Source: Lachnospiraceae bacterium (GTDB lineage Bacteria; Bacillota; Clostridia; Lachnospirales; Lachnospiraceae). From it: a DNA stretch of 64,000 nucleotides. Position numbers and translations under genes: made by a program. This document shows, piece by piece, positions 27,508 to 35,378 of this stretch. The first letter of the stretch is position 1; every line of letters starts with the position of its first letter. The notes beneath the pieces were generated by a model that saw nothing but the letters and a program-made list of their open reading frames with translations, was not told the origin of the DNA and did no database searches. The stretch covers positions 62,001 through 126,000 of the forward strand of contig SVFQ01000004.1 of assembly GCA_015056765.1 (NCBI GenBank), in the 5' to 3' direction.

Positions 27508-27975
27508 CTAAACAACCTCTATAACCATTTCCGATTCCATAATACAAAAACCATATTTCTCGTACAAAGGTCTTCCAGCATCTGTTGCCTCGAGGGTTAT
27601 CATCGTAATTCCTTTCGACTTAACATCAGCGACTAGATATTCCAAAGTTTTATACGCAATACCACGCCTTCTGTACTCTGGATTAGTGTACATGTTCATG
27701 ATATATGCTTTTCGGCCACTAGGATTATGATACGTCGGCATCACCGAATAATAACTCACTCCGCCTGCACCGATGAACTTATCTCCATCGAAAACAAGAT
27801 ATGCTGTATGACTACCGTCCCTCAAAGCCTTCTCATAATACTCTCTAGATTCCGTCTCCACCTCAGACATATCTACTTGATTATCTAAGAGATTTGCAGC
27901 TCTGAGTACTTTTATTCGAGTTTCAACCAGCATATCCAAGTCTGCGATGCTTGCTTTCTTAAAAGTATAATTCAT
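27508..27975 (-). CDS. GNAT-family N-acetyltransferase
   Basis: Probably acetylates a small molecule or protein amine with acetyl-CoA. The 155-residue protein starts with KKASIADLDMLVETRIKVLR; the acetyl-CoA loop is EYRRRGIAYKTLEYL near residue 101, and the C-terminal LYEKYGFCIMESEMVIE closes the GNAT fold. GAGGG precedes the ATG. The full motif set is present, so it should be active, but its substrate is not predictable. It lies between the SUKH-like gene and the lipoprotein gene in what looks like a short accessory operon. Confidence 0.87.
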   Translation of the reverse strand: MNYTFKKASIADLDMLVETRIKVLRAANLLDNQVDMSEVETESREYYEKALRDGSHTAYLVFDGDKFIGAGGVSYYSVMPTYHNPSGRKAYIMNMYTNPEYRRRGIAYKTLEYLVADVKSKGITMITLEATDAGRPLYEKYGFCIMESEMVIEVV

Positions 27976-27994
27976 TAAATGTTTCCCTCAAGGA

Positions 27995-28411
27995 TTACCA
28001 GTTATCTCTGGCTTCTTCTAACTGATCCATAATGAAGGTTTCTAAATCATCTGCCTCTGGGTATGCCTCACCATTATCTAAGCCCCAGTTAACGATTTTA
28101 CCGGTTTCATTATCCATGCAGTATTTAATCTCATCATTGTTCATAATGACAATGTACTTATTCTCGAGTCCATCTTCTCGAAGACTAAGCGTATCTTCCA
28201 CCATCTGGGATTTTCCATTTCGTCCACAAGCACGAATTTCCACTCCATATCCCATCAGTAGACCATATTTGCGAACGAATTCCTTTAATTCTTCTCTAAA
28301 CTGCAGATTAATTTCTTTCTCTAACTCCTGAATCTTATCGTCACCCCAACCGCCTGTTACGAGCATCTCATCAGATTCTTCTTCAATAAACTCATCCAGT
28401 CTCTCAAACAT
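27995..28411 (-). CDS. SUKH (SMI1/KNR4) family immunity-like protein
   Basis: The 138-residue protein has the SUKH pattern: a helix IQELEKEINLQFREELKEF leading to KYGLLMGYGVEI, then a mid-strand KYIVIMNNDEIKYCMDNETG and a C-terminal helix DLETFIMDQL. In bacteria SUKH proteins mostly neutralise toxins delivered by contact-dependent or type VI/VII systems. I use the ATG at 28411, where AGGAGAAG is well placed; a longer frame would overlap the upstream gene more. No toxin gene is next to it, but the upstream gene also looks like an immunity protein, so this may be an orphan immunity cluster. The family call rests on pattern only. Confidence 0.68.
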   Translation of the reverse strand: MFERLDEFIEEESDEMLVTGGWGDDKIQELEKEINLQFREELKEFVRKYGLLMGYGVEIRACGRNGKSQMVEDTLSLREDGLENKYIVIMNNDEIKYCMDNETGKIVNWGLDNGEAYPEADDLETFIMDQLEEARDNW

Positions 28412-28422
28412 TTTGTCTTCTC

Positions 28423-29268
28423 CTATACATTCGTTATATATGTGAAAGAATTTCCTTCTTTCCATTCTCTTTTCGAATCAAGAAGTGTTTCAAACTCATC
28501 CAAGTATTTCTGGAATCGTTCGTCGTCTACTCCCTTCTCGCAAGTTTTCTTTCTTTTGCATAGCTGATAGTACTCACGATAACCTTCTTTGTCTTTGATT
28601 CCAAGTTTAACATAAGGCTTGGTAATAGACCCTTTTAAAGGAGTAGAAAAATGTGCCAACAAGTCAGTTAGTTCTTCCAACGTGAACTGTGTGGGATTCA
28701 TTTCCAATTCTTGAATACTACTTTGTGAAAGGCATGCAAAATCTTTATCCTCTACCGTTTTTCCCCACCATTCAAAATGCGTAATAGAAGTCTTAGTCAA
28801 AGGTTTAAGGGAGTGCACTACCATACCAGGAGTCACTTCATCTCCAAGATGGAAACATTTTAAACTGGCTGCAGTTTCAATCTGACTGATGTCATGCAAT
28901 CTGCTAAAGTCATATATTCCTAATCCAATCAGATTTTCATTACGTGACATGTCCCATAATGTAGTAGCTCTCTGATTAAAGAAATATTGAATGAACTTGA
29001 TATTCTTCAAATCTCCTAAGCAAGATAAATCTTCTACCAGTTTATTCTTCCAAAAAGAAATGGCTTCAAATTGATTTCCATACTTCGTCATAAAATATTC
29101 AAATGTGTCCTGCTTTAATCCGGATATAATGATGGATTTTGCATCCGGATGCTTTGATATTTCATCAATTTGAGCTGTAGTAATCACACCACCATCGACT
29201 TCTTTTTGTAGAAGATTCAAATCAAAGTTTTCCAGTGAATGCTGCGTAAAATTATGTATGTCTATCAT
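28423..29268 (-). CDS. Leucine-rich-repeat-like protein, possible immunity protein
   Basis: The 281-residue protein shows irregular repeats of about 23 residues with hydrophobic positions like those of leucine-rich repeats (LSCLGDLKNIKFIQYF, ENLIGLGIYDFSRLHDIS, TAASLKCFHLGDEVT, SITHFEWWG, SSIQELEMN). No signal peptide or membrane segment. The Arg/Lys-rich stretch CKRKKTCEKGVDD lies near the end. Similar cytosolic LRR-like proteins occur as immunity genes beside polymorphic toxins; the SUKH gene directly downstream supports that idea, but the function is an inference. GAGGG about 12 bases upstream may be the ribosome site. Confidence 0.55.
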   Translation of the reverse strand: MIDIHNFTQHSLENFDLNLLQKEVDGGVITTAQIDEISKHPDAKSIIISGLKQDTFEYFMTKYGNQFEAISFWKNKLVEDLSCLGDLKNIKFIQYFFNQRATTLWDMSRNENLIGLGIYDFSRLHDISQIETAASLKCFHLGDEVTPGMVVHSLKPLTKTSITHFEWWGKTVEDKDFACLSQSSIQELEMNPTQFTLEELTDLLAHFSTPLKGSITKPYVKLGIKDKEGYREYYQLCKRKKTCEKGVDDERFQKYLDEFETLLDSKREWKEGNSFTYITNV

Positions 29269-29282
29269 TGGCTGCTGAACCC

Positions 29283-29378
29283 TCAGTAAGCTTTTCTTAA
29301 AATCATATCCCAGTTGGTATTACCGTCGTCCCAACTGTCACCGCCGCCCCAGTTTATCGAAAGCTCTTCAAATACTCT
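29283..29378 (-). pseudogene. Short coding remnant without start codon
   Basis: After the alkD stop, a frame without start codon reads NWGGGDSWDDGNTNWDMILR then KAY and a stop at 29283. The Trp/Gly/Asp-rich composition looks like a protein C-terminus rather than random DNA. It may be the tail of a lost gene from the neighbouring immunity-like island. No promoter or ribosome site of its own is seen. Confidence 0.3.
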
Positions 29379-30025
29379 TTATGCTCCGGTGTTACCCGAA
29401 AGCTTTCTACAGCCTTTTGAATCGCCTTTTTATGTATCCAATCCTCTAACCGATGCTCTTCAATATATTTCACAGTAGCGTCATACTGTTTTGCCAGGGC
29501 TGTGGCAAAATACCAAGCCACCATCATTTTTAAATAGTAGTCCTCACCGGTCTTATTTGCTACCCATTCCAGATACTCCTCTTTGAAGTCCCCATCTAAG
29601 AATTCGCTCATCAGCATACGCATGCCAAATCTGGCTGTATAGACATGGTCAGAAGCAATCCATTTTTTGATATATGGTAGTAGCTTCTCATGATTCTTTT
29701 TGAATGCAACAGGTGTGGCTTGGTCGGATAACGGCCAGCAATCCACATAAGGCAGGAATTCTTCCACCTTCTCTACGCATTCATCGAAGTCTTTGATCAT
29801 CGCCAGCATGAAAAAGTGCACCAGTTTTTCTTCGTAAAACCTGTGGGGTACGTCCTGCAAAAAGGCATCCCGTTCCTCGCTTCGAAAGGTTTCCTTTGCG
29901 ATTCGTCGCATGTCCGGTGTACGTACACCGATAATGGTAGATGCATCGATATTTGGAACAAGTTTCACCTGAAATTCTCTATATGCTTCATCTTTTGCAC
30001 GTACTAATTTCTCATATACTGTCAT
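29354..30025 (-). CDS. alkD: DNA alkylation repair protein (AlkD-like)
   Basis: HEAT-repeat DNA glycosylase family that removes bulky or positively charged alkylated bases. The 223-residue protein is all-helical with the family start FQVKLVPNIDASTIIGVRTPDMR, VDCWPLSDQ near residue 94 (Trp and Asp of the active cleft) and MVAWYFATALA near residue 167. The length is right for AlkD. GGTGAAA precedes the ATG. It is located between the accessory island and yraN on the same strand, with about 65 bases to yraN. Activity on specific adducts is assumed from the family. Confidence 0.87.
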   Translation of the reverse strand: MTVYEKLVRAKDEAYREFQVKLVPNIDASTIIGVRTPDMRRIAKETFRSEERDAFLQDVPHRFYEEKLVHFFMLAMIKDFDECVEKVEEFLPYVDCWPLSDQATPVAFKKNHEKLLPYIKKWIASDHVYTARFGMRMLMSEFLDGDFKEEYLEWVANKTGEDYYLKMMVAWYFATALAKQYDATVKYIEEHRLEDWIHKKAIQKAVESFRVTPEHKEYLKSFR

Positions 30026-30091
30026 CTATTTCACCAATGGTCTCTGGTTATTATTTCAACTATAAGAACCGCCTTCTACGTCCTTATCTGA

Positions 30092-30448
30092 CTAACCGAC
30101 ATAGTTAAAAGCATTTTTCATCCAGGTGATTTCCTCACCCAGAATCCCAATCACATCAAATCGCATGGGCATGAACTCCGATATGCCACGGGTCAAGCGA
30201 TAAAAATCCGATACTTTGCAGATTTGTCTTTGTTTTCGAAAGTCTACTGCAGCCAAGGGATTACCGGCAGCGTTATCTTTTCTATATTTCACTTCCACAA
30301 AAATCAGAGTTTCTCCATCCATCGCGATGATATCGATTTCTCCACTTCGATTTCGAAAATTCTGTTCTAATACTTTGCAACCATGCTGTTGCAAATAGGT
30401 GGCGGCAAGCTTTTCATACTCACCGCCAAGTTTTCTTGTATTACTCAA
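30092..30448 (-). CDS. yraN: YraN-family endonuclease-like protein (UPF0102)
   Basis: A 118-residue protein with a restriction-endonuclease-like core: GGEYEKLAATYLQQHG, then RNRSGEIDIIAMDGETLIFV and VEVKYRK, which gives the Asp and Glu-x-Lys of the nuclease fold, and MRFDVIGIL at the end. Widespread and conserved near rnhB and the ffh-rplS cluster; the substrate is not settled, though roles in DNA uptake or repair have been proposed for relatives. The frame starts with TTG at 30448; no ATG or GTG is near enough to replace it, and the conserved region begins a few residues later, so TTG is likely real. Confidence 0.88.
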   Translation of the reverse strand: MSNTRKLGGEYEKLAATYLQQHGCKVLEQNFRNRSGEIDIIAMDGETLIFVEVKYRKDNAAGNPLAAVDFRKQRQICKVSDFYRLTRGISEFMPMRFDVIGILGEEITWMKNAFNYVG

Positions 30449-30488
30449 ATCTATCTCTTTCTAACTTCTTAAAAAACCTTATATCAGG

Positions 30489-31862
30489 TTATGCCACAAA
30501 ACGATATACCGGCAGTACAATCTTTAACACATAATACACACAAAGGAAAAGAATGCCAAAGGTGAACATATAGAGCAAGCCAAGCATAGCACGTTCTGAT
30601 TTGATAAACTTCGTATTCATCCATTCTGATAATGCTTCATAGCCTTTTCCTAAGACAAACATCAGTGGTAAAGTCGCAGGCAGTAAATATCTGCCCTGGG
30701 GCTGTAAGTCCAGCACATAACAATAGTAAAGCCATAATCCTACCGTGATGAAGCCTTCTAACATCATCATCCAAGTAAAGAGTTTTACCTTTCCATCAAA
30801 TTCCCTGTAATGCCGAATGCAATAAACCAGGGCGGACAAAATCCCTACACCAAAAATCAAAGCATACAAGCCGTAATACCAAATCGGTGCAAAGATGGAC
30901 CTTCCCCCATAAGCAGCAATATAGGAAATAAACATTCCTCTTACCAGCTGATTTTCCCGGAACATATCGATAATGGATTTTCCATCTTGATAATAGGACC
31001 ATCTGGCGCCAAGTCCAGTCTCAGCCTGCACCCTAGACATGGTAGCCATACCAAACAAGTCCCCATCTAGGATAATTCCGTTGCGAATATACCACCAGAG
31101 GCTTCCTGCAGCCCATATGCCAAGGATGATGAAGCCATACTTGAACATATTCCTAGTGTCCAGCTTATCCTTGTAAAAAGCTCCAATGAAAATCGGGATG
31201 CTCACAAGTAGCATACCATAGGAATTATAATAGGATAACGTACACAGGATGGCCCCTATGGAAAAGTACCAAATCCATTTCATCCGGACCTGTTCCTGAT
31301 ACATGGCAAGTAAGGCATAGACCATCAGGGTAATCCCCAGCATGGCCATGGAATCCGTATTCACATAGGTGTGGACAAAAAGCATTTCCGGCAGGAAAAT
31401 CACCATAGCGGAAAACAGCAAATAGTGTTCCGGCTTTTTGAAAAGCATTCTTCCTATGGTCATAACATAGATGCTCATCAAAAGTCCCATTAGCACATTA
31501 AAGCATCTGGCGCTAAATAACAGCACATGTGGATCTGTGGAAAACAGACTTCCTACTTTCATAAAAAGTGCCATAAAAATATAAGGAAGTCCCGGCATGA
31601 AGGCATAGGAACCACCATAACCGCCAATCTGTACTTCCGGTTCAAATCCCGTAGGTAACGTGCCATGCTGATAAATATACTGCGGAATCATATATCTGGA
31701 CAGTTCATCCGGTGGGCCTGCAAAATAAGGGGTAACACTTTCGATAGGCTGCATCCACGCAAGGCGCACTGCCGCTATCAGGAAAAGCAAAAGAAAGAGT
31801 AGGCCAAATCCCTGCTCTTTCCTATCTATATGCATGCTGTCTTTGTTCTGTTCTATACTCAT
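30489..31862 (-). CDS. Polytopic membrane glycosyltransferase-like protein
   Basis: The 457-residue protein has about ten to twelve membrane helices with an early extracytoplasmic loop PYFAGPPDELSRYMIPQYIY followed by HGTLP. The acidic pair in that loop, a few residues after helix 1, and the long loop in the last third fit GT-C glycosyltransferases and DUF2142/PMT relatives that use polyprenyl-linked sugars. The ATG at 31862 has a weak GAGAAG upstream; the longer frame reads back through the FlhB-like gene and is unlikely. It is located between flagellar-type genes and yraN, an insertion compared with the usual order. The acceptor is unknown. Confidence 0.72.
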   Translation of the reverse strand: MSIEQNKDSMHIDRKEQGFGLLFLLLFLIAAVRLAWMQPIESVTPYFAGPPDELSRYMIPQYIYQHGTLPTGFEPEVQIGGYGGSYAFMPGLPYIFMALFMKVGSLFSTDPHVLLFSARCFNVLMGLLMSIYVMTIGRMLFKKPEHYLLFSAMVIFLPEMLFVHTYVNTDSMAMLGITLMVYALLAMYQEQVRMKWIWYFSIGAILCTLSYYNSYGMLLVSIPIFIGAFYKDKLDTRNMFKYGFIILGIWAAGSLWWYIRNGIILDGDLFGMATMSRVQAETGLGARWSYYQDGKSIIDMFRENQLVRGMFISYIAAYGGRSIFAPIWYYGLYALIFGVGILSALVYCIRHYREFDGKVKLFTWMMMLEGFITVGLWLYYCYVLDLQPQGRYLLPATLPLMFVLGKGYEALSEWMNTKFIKSERAMLGLLYMFTFGILFLCVYYVLKIVLPVYRFVA

Positions 31863-31911
31863 GTATTCTTCTCTATTATCTTTCCATCTAACTAAGACCG
31901 GAACCCCAGTC

Positions 31912-32211
31912 TTATTTCTTTTTTGGCGTTTTAGCCATCTTTGCCTTGATCTTATCCATAGCATCTACGAATACCAAGACTTCCGCCACTACGCCATAAA
32001 GTTCCGGCGGTATCATCTCTCCGATTTCCAGTCTGGATAAGGTATCCGCCAGCTTATCATCGGCATGTACCGGCACGTCTGCTTCTTTTGCTTTTTCTAT
32101 AATCTTTTCAGCCAAAATGCCACGGCCACTGGCTACTACTTTCGGTGCTTCGTCTTCCGGATCATATTCCAGTGCCACAGCGGTCTTTACTTTATTCTTA
32201 TCTTCAGCCAT
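31912..32211 (-). CDS. ylqH: FlhB C-terminal-domain protein (YlqH-like)
   Basis: The 99-residue protein matches only the cytoplasmic switch domain of FlhB/YscU, without the membrane part: TAVALEYDPEDEAPKVVASG, AEKIIEKAKEADVPVHADD and PPELYGVVAEVLVFV. In full-length FlhB this domain cuts itself at Asn-Pro-Thr-His to change export specificity; that motif is not present here, so it cannot do the autocleavage. Such stand-alone copies follow the FliK-like gene near rnhB in many Firmicutes (B. subtilis ylqG-ylqH). GAGGGC near the fliK-like stop is the ribosome site. The role is unknown. Confidence 0.9.
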   Translation of the reverse strand: MAEDKNKVKTAVALEYDPEDEAPKVVASGRGILAEKIIEKAKEADVPVHADDKLADTLSRLEIGEMIPPELYGVVAEVLVFVDAMDKIKAKMAKTPKKK

Positions 32212-32216
32212 TGCTT

Positions 32217-34061
32217 CTAAGCCCTCACATCAAATGCGTTCATACTAACCAGCACTTGGTCACTGGTACCTTCCCGCTCGCGGATGCGATTGATAACATC
32301 TTCACTCTTAGTGCCTTCTTCTGCACCCAGCTGTTCCCTGGAGCTGACTTTATTGGCTACAGAATATCCTTTTCCTTCCAGCCTTTCCGTCAGTAAGTCC
32401 ATATGCTCTTCCAGGAAATCTATGATACTTTCATCTTCTACATAGAAGTGGGTAGATACGTTATTCTGCAAAAGCTTCACGTACACATCCAAATCGCCCA
32501 GGTTCTGCATCTCCAGGTGCAACAGCGCACTAACACTGCCATCGCTGGTAGCATGACGTTTTTGATTGGCATACACATATAAGTCACCATGAGCGTTTTC
32601 CATGCTGGCTTTTAAAGGAATCTGCAGATATGGGAATACTTGATTCACCGCTTCCATAAAATTCAGGTTCTGCTGCATGCCCTGCAAGGTCTGGGCAGGA
32701 GCTGTATCTCCCTTTCCACTTTCTGTCAGGTTCTGTAATAACTGACTTACCTTATTGCCTAGTTTTTGATAATACTCTTTAACCGTATCTTTATCTGCAA
32801 AAGACTCTGCTTCCAGCAAAAACTGCTTTTCCACAGCACCCTTAAACTCGGTATCAAATAGGGATGCTAAATCTTTAAAAGACAGCCCCTCACGATGCAA
32901 GGTTTTCAATACTTCCTCAGGGTTTTGTTGAAGAAGTGCATTTAAATCCTGTAATGCAGCAGGAATCTGATTCTGTGATTGTTCCCCAGTTTGTGCGACG
33001 GCAGTTCCCGTTTCTATACCAACTTCCAATGCAGCCGCGTTCTGGGTTCCTTGTCCATTTGCATTGCCTGCAACTGTCTGGGTATTTCCGGTGTTTTCTG
33101 TTCCGCCACCAAGTCCATTCAGGTTACCATTCCCTGCTAGTTCACCCTCAGCCGTCATACCTTGGCCTTGGTCTACAACTTTTCCATCTATTAAGCTGTT
33201 CTGGTTTTGAGTTACTACTTCTCCTGCCTGTCCATTTGTAGCTACAATCTGACCTTCCGCATTCACCGTCTGACCTTCGGCGTTCACAGTCTGACCTTCC
33301 GCATTCACCGTCTGGCTTTCTGTGTTCAGAGCCTGGCCATTCCCATTCAGCGCCTCAGCATCTCCCTGCAGTGTCTCCAGCATCGTTTGCATCAGCTGGA
33401 CCGCCCCCGTCTCTTGACCGGAAGCTGCCATATCTTGAATCAAGCCGGAAATGCCTTGCTGTAACTCATCCGTAGCATCCAAAATCTGATACTGCATGTT
33501 ATGATAATTCTCCAGCTGCTGGACATTCTCCGGCGTAATCTCCACACCCATAGCAGCCAGTTCTACTACCGCTGAAGTATGCTGCATGCCAATTTGACCT
33601 GTCATGCTTCTCATACTCCATAGACTTTGTCTGTTAATGGACAAGCCTTCCTGCATCATGTGATTGACCATTTGGAGATTTGCCGCGCTTGCGGGCATGT
33701 TTGCTGCTGCAAGAGCATTCTTCGCAGCAGATAGATTTGCCATAGAATTGGTAAATAAAGGGGATAAGGCCAGCTTCAGATTCTGGTTGCTTTTCACCTC
33801 AAAAATAACCTGCTGACCCACCTGCAAATTGGTGCCGCTTTCCACTTTCGCAGAAAGCTCCACATCATTTCCAAGGTCAACAATTACGGTATTTCCTTCC
33901 AGACTTTTGATTTGTCCTGCCAGGCTTTGTCCCGGTTTTAAGTTTTCTACCATTTGTAAGGTTTGAGCCTGTTTTGCCGCATCAGAAAGAGTCCCAACCT
34001 GAACAGATTGAGCCGACTGAACATTTTGTTGCTGTCCTACTCCTCCAAGTCCCAGACTCAT
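32217..34061 (-). CDS. ylqG: FliK-like (YlqG-type) flagellar hook-length-control domain protein
   Basis: The 614-residue protein has a Gln/Asn-rich N-terminus, a beta domain (about residues 38-100, GQSLAGQIKSLEGNTVIVDLG), a middle with six heptapeptide repeats (238-279), a Gln/Gly/Asn-rich linker, and a C-terminal domain (about residues 510-575) whose MQNLGDLDVYVKLLQNNVST fits the hook-length-control fold. True FliK measures hook length and binds FlhB; the gene downstream encodes only an FlhB C-terminal domain, so the two may interact. Their location in the rnhB cluster rather than a flagellar operon is the normal ylqG-ylqH place. CAGGAGT is the ribosome site. Confidence 0.82.
   Translation of the reverse strand: MSLGLGGVGQQQNVQSAQSVQVGTLSDAAKQAQTLQMVENLKPGQSLAGQIKSLEGNTVIVDLGNDVELSAKVESGTNLQVGQQVIFEVKSNQNLKLALSPLFTNSMANLSAAKNALAAANMPASAANLQMVNHMMQEGLSINRQSLWSMRSMTGQIGMQHTSAVVELAAMGVEITPENVQQLENYHNMQYQILDATDELQQGISGLIQDMAASGQETGAVQLMQTMLETLQGDAEALNGNGQALNTESQTVNAEGQTVNAEGQTVNAEGQIVATNGQAGEVVTQNQNSLIDGKVVDQGQGMTAEGELAGNGNLNGLGGGTENTGNTQTVAGNANGQGTQNAAALEVGIETGTAVAQTGEQSQNQIPAALQDLNALLQQNPEEVLKTLHREGLSFKDLASLFDTEFKGAVEKQFLLEAESFADKDTVKEYYQKLGNKVSQLLQNLTESGKGDTAPAQTLQGMQQNLNFMEAVNQVFPYLQIPLKASMENAHGDLYVYANQKRHATSDGSVSALLHLEMQNLGDLDVYVKLLQNNVSTHFYVEDESIIDFLEEHMDLLTERLEGKGYSVANKVSSREQLGAEEGTKSEDVINRIREREGTSDQVLVSMNAFDVRA
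33225..33350 (-). repeat. Six 21-bp tandem repeats in the fliK-like gene
   Basis: The 126 bases encode six heptapeptides: LNGNGQA, LNTESQT, VNAEGQT, VNAEGQT, VNAEGQI and VATNGQA. The three central units are nearly identical at DNA level, so they arose by recent duplication and can be expected to vary in number between strains. Confidence 0.85.
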
Positions 34062-34074
34062 AACTTACTCCTGC

Positions 34075-34830
34075 CTAGATAAAATTCTTAATAAATGATT
34101 TCCGATGAATCGGACAAGGCCCGTATTTCTTCAAGGCCGCTATATGCTCTGCACTACCATAGCCTTTATTACTTGCAAAACCATATTCCGGATAGATTTC
34201 GTCATATTCCACCATCATATGATCTCTTGTAACCTTAGCCACAATGCTGGCCGCAGCTATAGAAATACTTTTCGCATCCCCCTTAATAATAGGGACCTGT
34301 TTGATATCTACCTTAGGTATCGTTACAGCATCATTTAATAATAGGTCCGGCTGTGGAGAAAGCTTACTTACCGCTTCTCTCATGGCTTCTAAAGTGGCCT
34401 GTAAAATATTGATTTCATCAATACGCTCCGGTGTATTAAATCCAAGCGCATAAGCCACTGCCTCTTTGGTGATGACGCTATATAACTCTTCTCTCTTTTT
34501 TTCGGATAATTTTTTGGAATCGTTTAGATAGAGAATCTTGCAATCCTTTGGTAAAATCACAGCCCCCGTAACTACCGGTCCTGCAAGAGGCCCTCGGCCT
34601 ACTTCGTCAATGCCGCAGATGTAGGAATACATATCATATTCCTTTTCAAAACGCTTCATGGTTTCAATCCGGGCCACTTCTTTCTCATAGGCATCAATAC
34701 GCTTCTGTGCAGATGCGATAGCGGCCACTACTCCACTTCTGCCATCTTCTGCATAACCTGCCATAAGTGCAGGCAAATCTGCTATTTCTGCCTCTTTTAG
34801 TTTTCCTTTAATTTCTGCGATAGATTCCAT
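34075..34830 (-). CDS. rnhB: Ribonuclease HII
   Basis: Cuts RNA in RNA-DNA hybrids and single ribonucleotides in DNA. The 251-residue protein has an N-terminal helical extension of about 70 residues usual in Firmicutes, then ICGIDEVGRGPLAGPVV with the first Asp-Glu metal ligands, LNDAVTIPK with the next Asp, and SIAAASIVAKVTRDHMM with the last. Its ATG shares a base with the TAA of the preceding signal peptidase gene. The fliK-like gene follows 13 bases downstream, as in the ylqF-rnhB-ylqG order of Bacillus. Confidence 0.96.
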   Translation of the reverse strand: MESIAEIKGKLKEAEIADLPALMAGYAEDGRSGVVAAIASAQKRIDAYEKEVARIETMKRFEKEYDMYSYICGIDEVGRGPLAGPVVTGAVILPKDCKILYLNDSKKLSEKKREELYSVITKEAVAYALGFNTPERIDEINILQATLEAMREAVSKLSPQPDLLLNDAVTIPKVDIKQVPIIKGDAKSISIAAASIVAKVTRDHMMVEYDEIYPEYGFASNKGYGSAEHIAALKKYGPCPIHRKSFIKNFI

Positions 34831-35378
34831 TATTGATGTTTTAAAACTCCAAATTTGTCAAAAGGATAAATACGGATAAACGCTTTACCCACGATTCTGT
34901 CTCGAGTGATATTCCCAACCATAGAATCTCTAGAATCACGGGAATTATTGCGATTATCTCCCAGTACGAAATACTCATCATCACCCAGTACTAAAGTTTC
35001 GATTGCTCTACCGGGATCTTCAATGGTTTCATATCCGTAGTTTTCATCCAGCAAAACTTCGTTGATATAAATCTTACCCTCTGTATCGATGCGAACTGTC
35101 TCTCCCGGAAGTCCGATGATTCTCTTGATAAAGAATTCGCCTTCGCAAGGAAATACCACAATATCAAATCGTTCCGGATCATGAAGACGATATCCAAGCT
35201 TATTTACGATTAAATTATCTCCATCCTCCAAGGTGTCATACATGGAGCTTCCCACCACTTGTGTACGCTGTCCTACGTAGGTGATAAATAACCAGGTAAG
35301 AACAAAAATCAGTAATAAATATAATCCTGTATTCAGAATTTCTCGTAATGCGCTGTGTTTTTTTGTAGTATTAGTCAT
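34830..35378 (-). CDS. lepB: Signal peptidase I (second copy)
   Basis: Membrane serine protease that removes signal peptides from exported proteins. The 182-residue protein has one N-terminal membrane segment (about residues 13-31), the catalytic Ser in VVGSSMYDTL (near residue 43), the general-base Lys in FFIKRIIGLPGETV (near residue 85) and the closing box LGDNRNNSRDSRD. It overlaps the rbgA end by 8 bases (ATGACTAA) with GGAGAG as ribosome site. Another lepB lies immediately upstream of rbgA, so the two paralogs flank one GTPase gene. Confidence 0.95.
   Translation of the reverse strand: MTNTTKKHSALREILNTGLYLLLIFVLTWLFITYVGQRTQVVGSSMYDTLEDGDNLIVNKLGYRLHDPERFDIVVFPCEGEFFIKRIIGLPGETVRIDTEGKIYINEVLLDENYGYETIEDPGRAIETLVLGDDEYFVLGDNRNNSRDSRDSMVGNITRDRIVGKAFIRIYPFDKFGVLKHQ

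Noticed and set aside
33225..33350. Possible CRISPR-like repeat
   Set aside because: The 21-bp units are contiguous, without spacers, and encode heptapeptides in frame.
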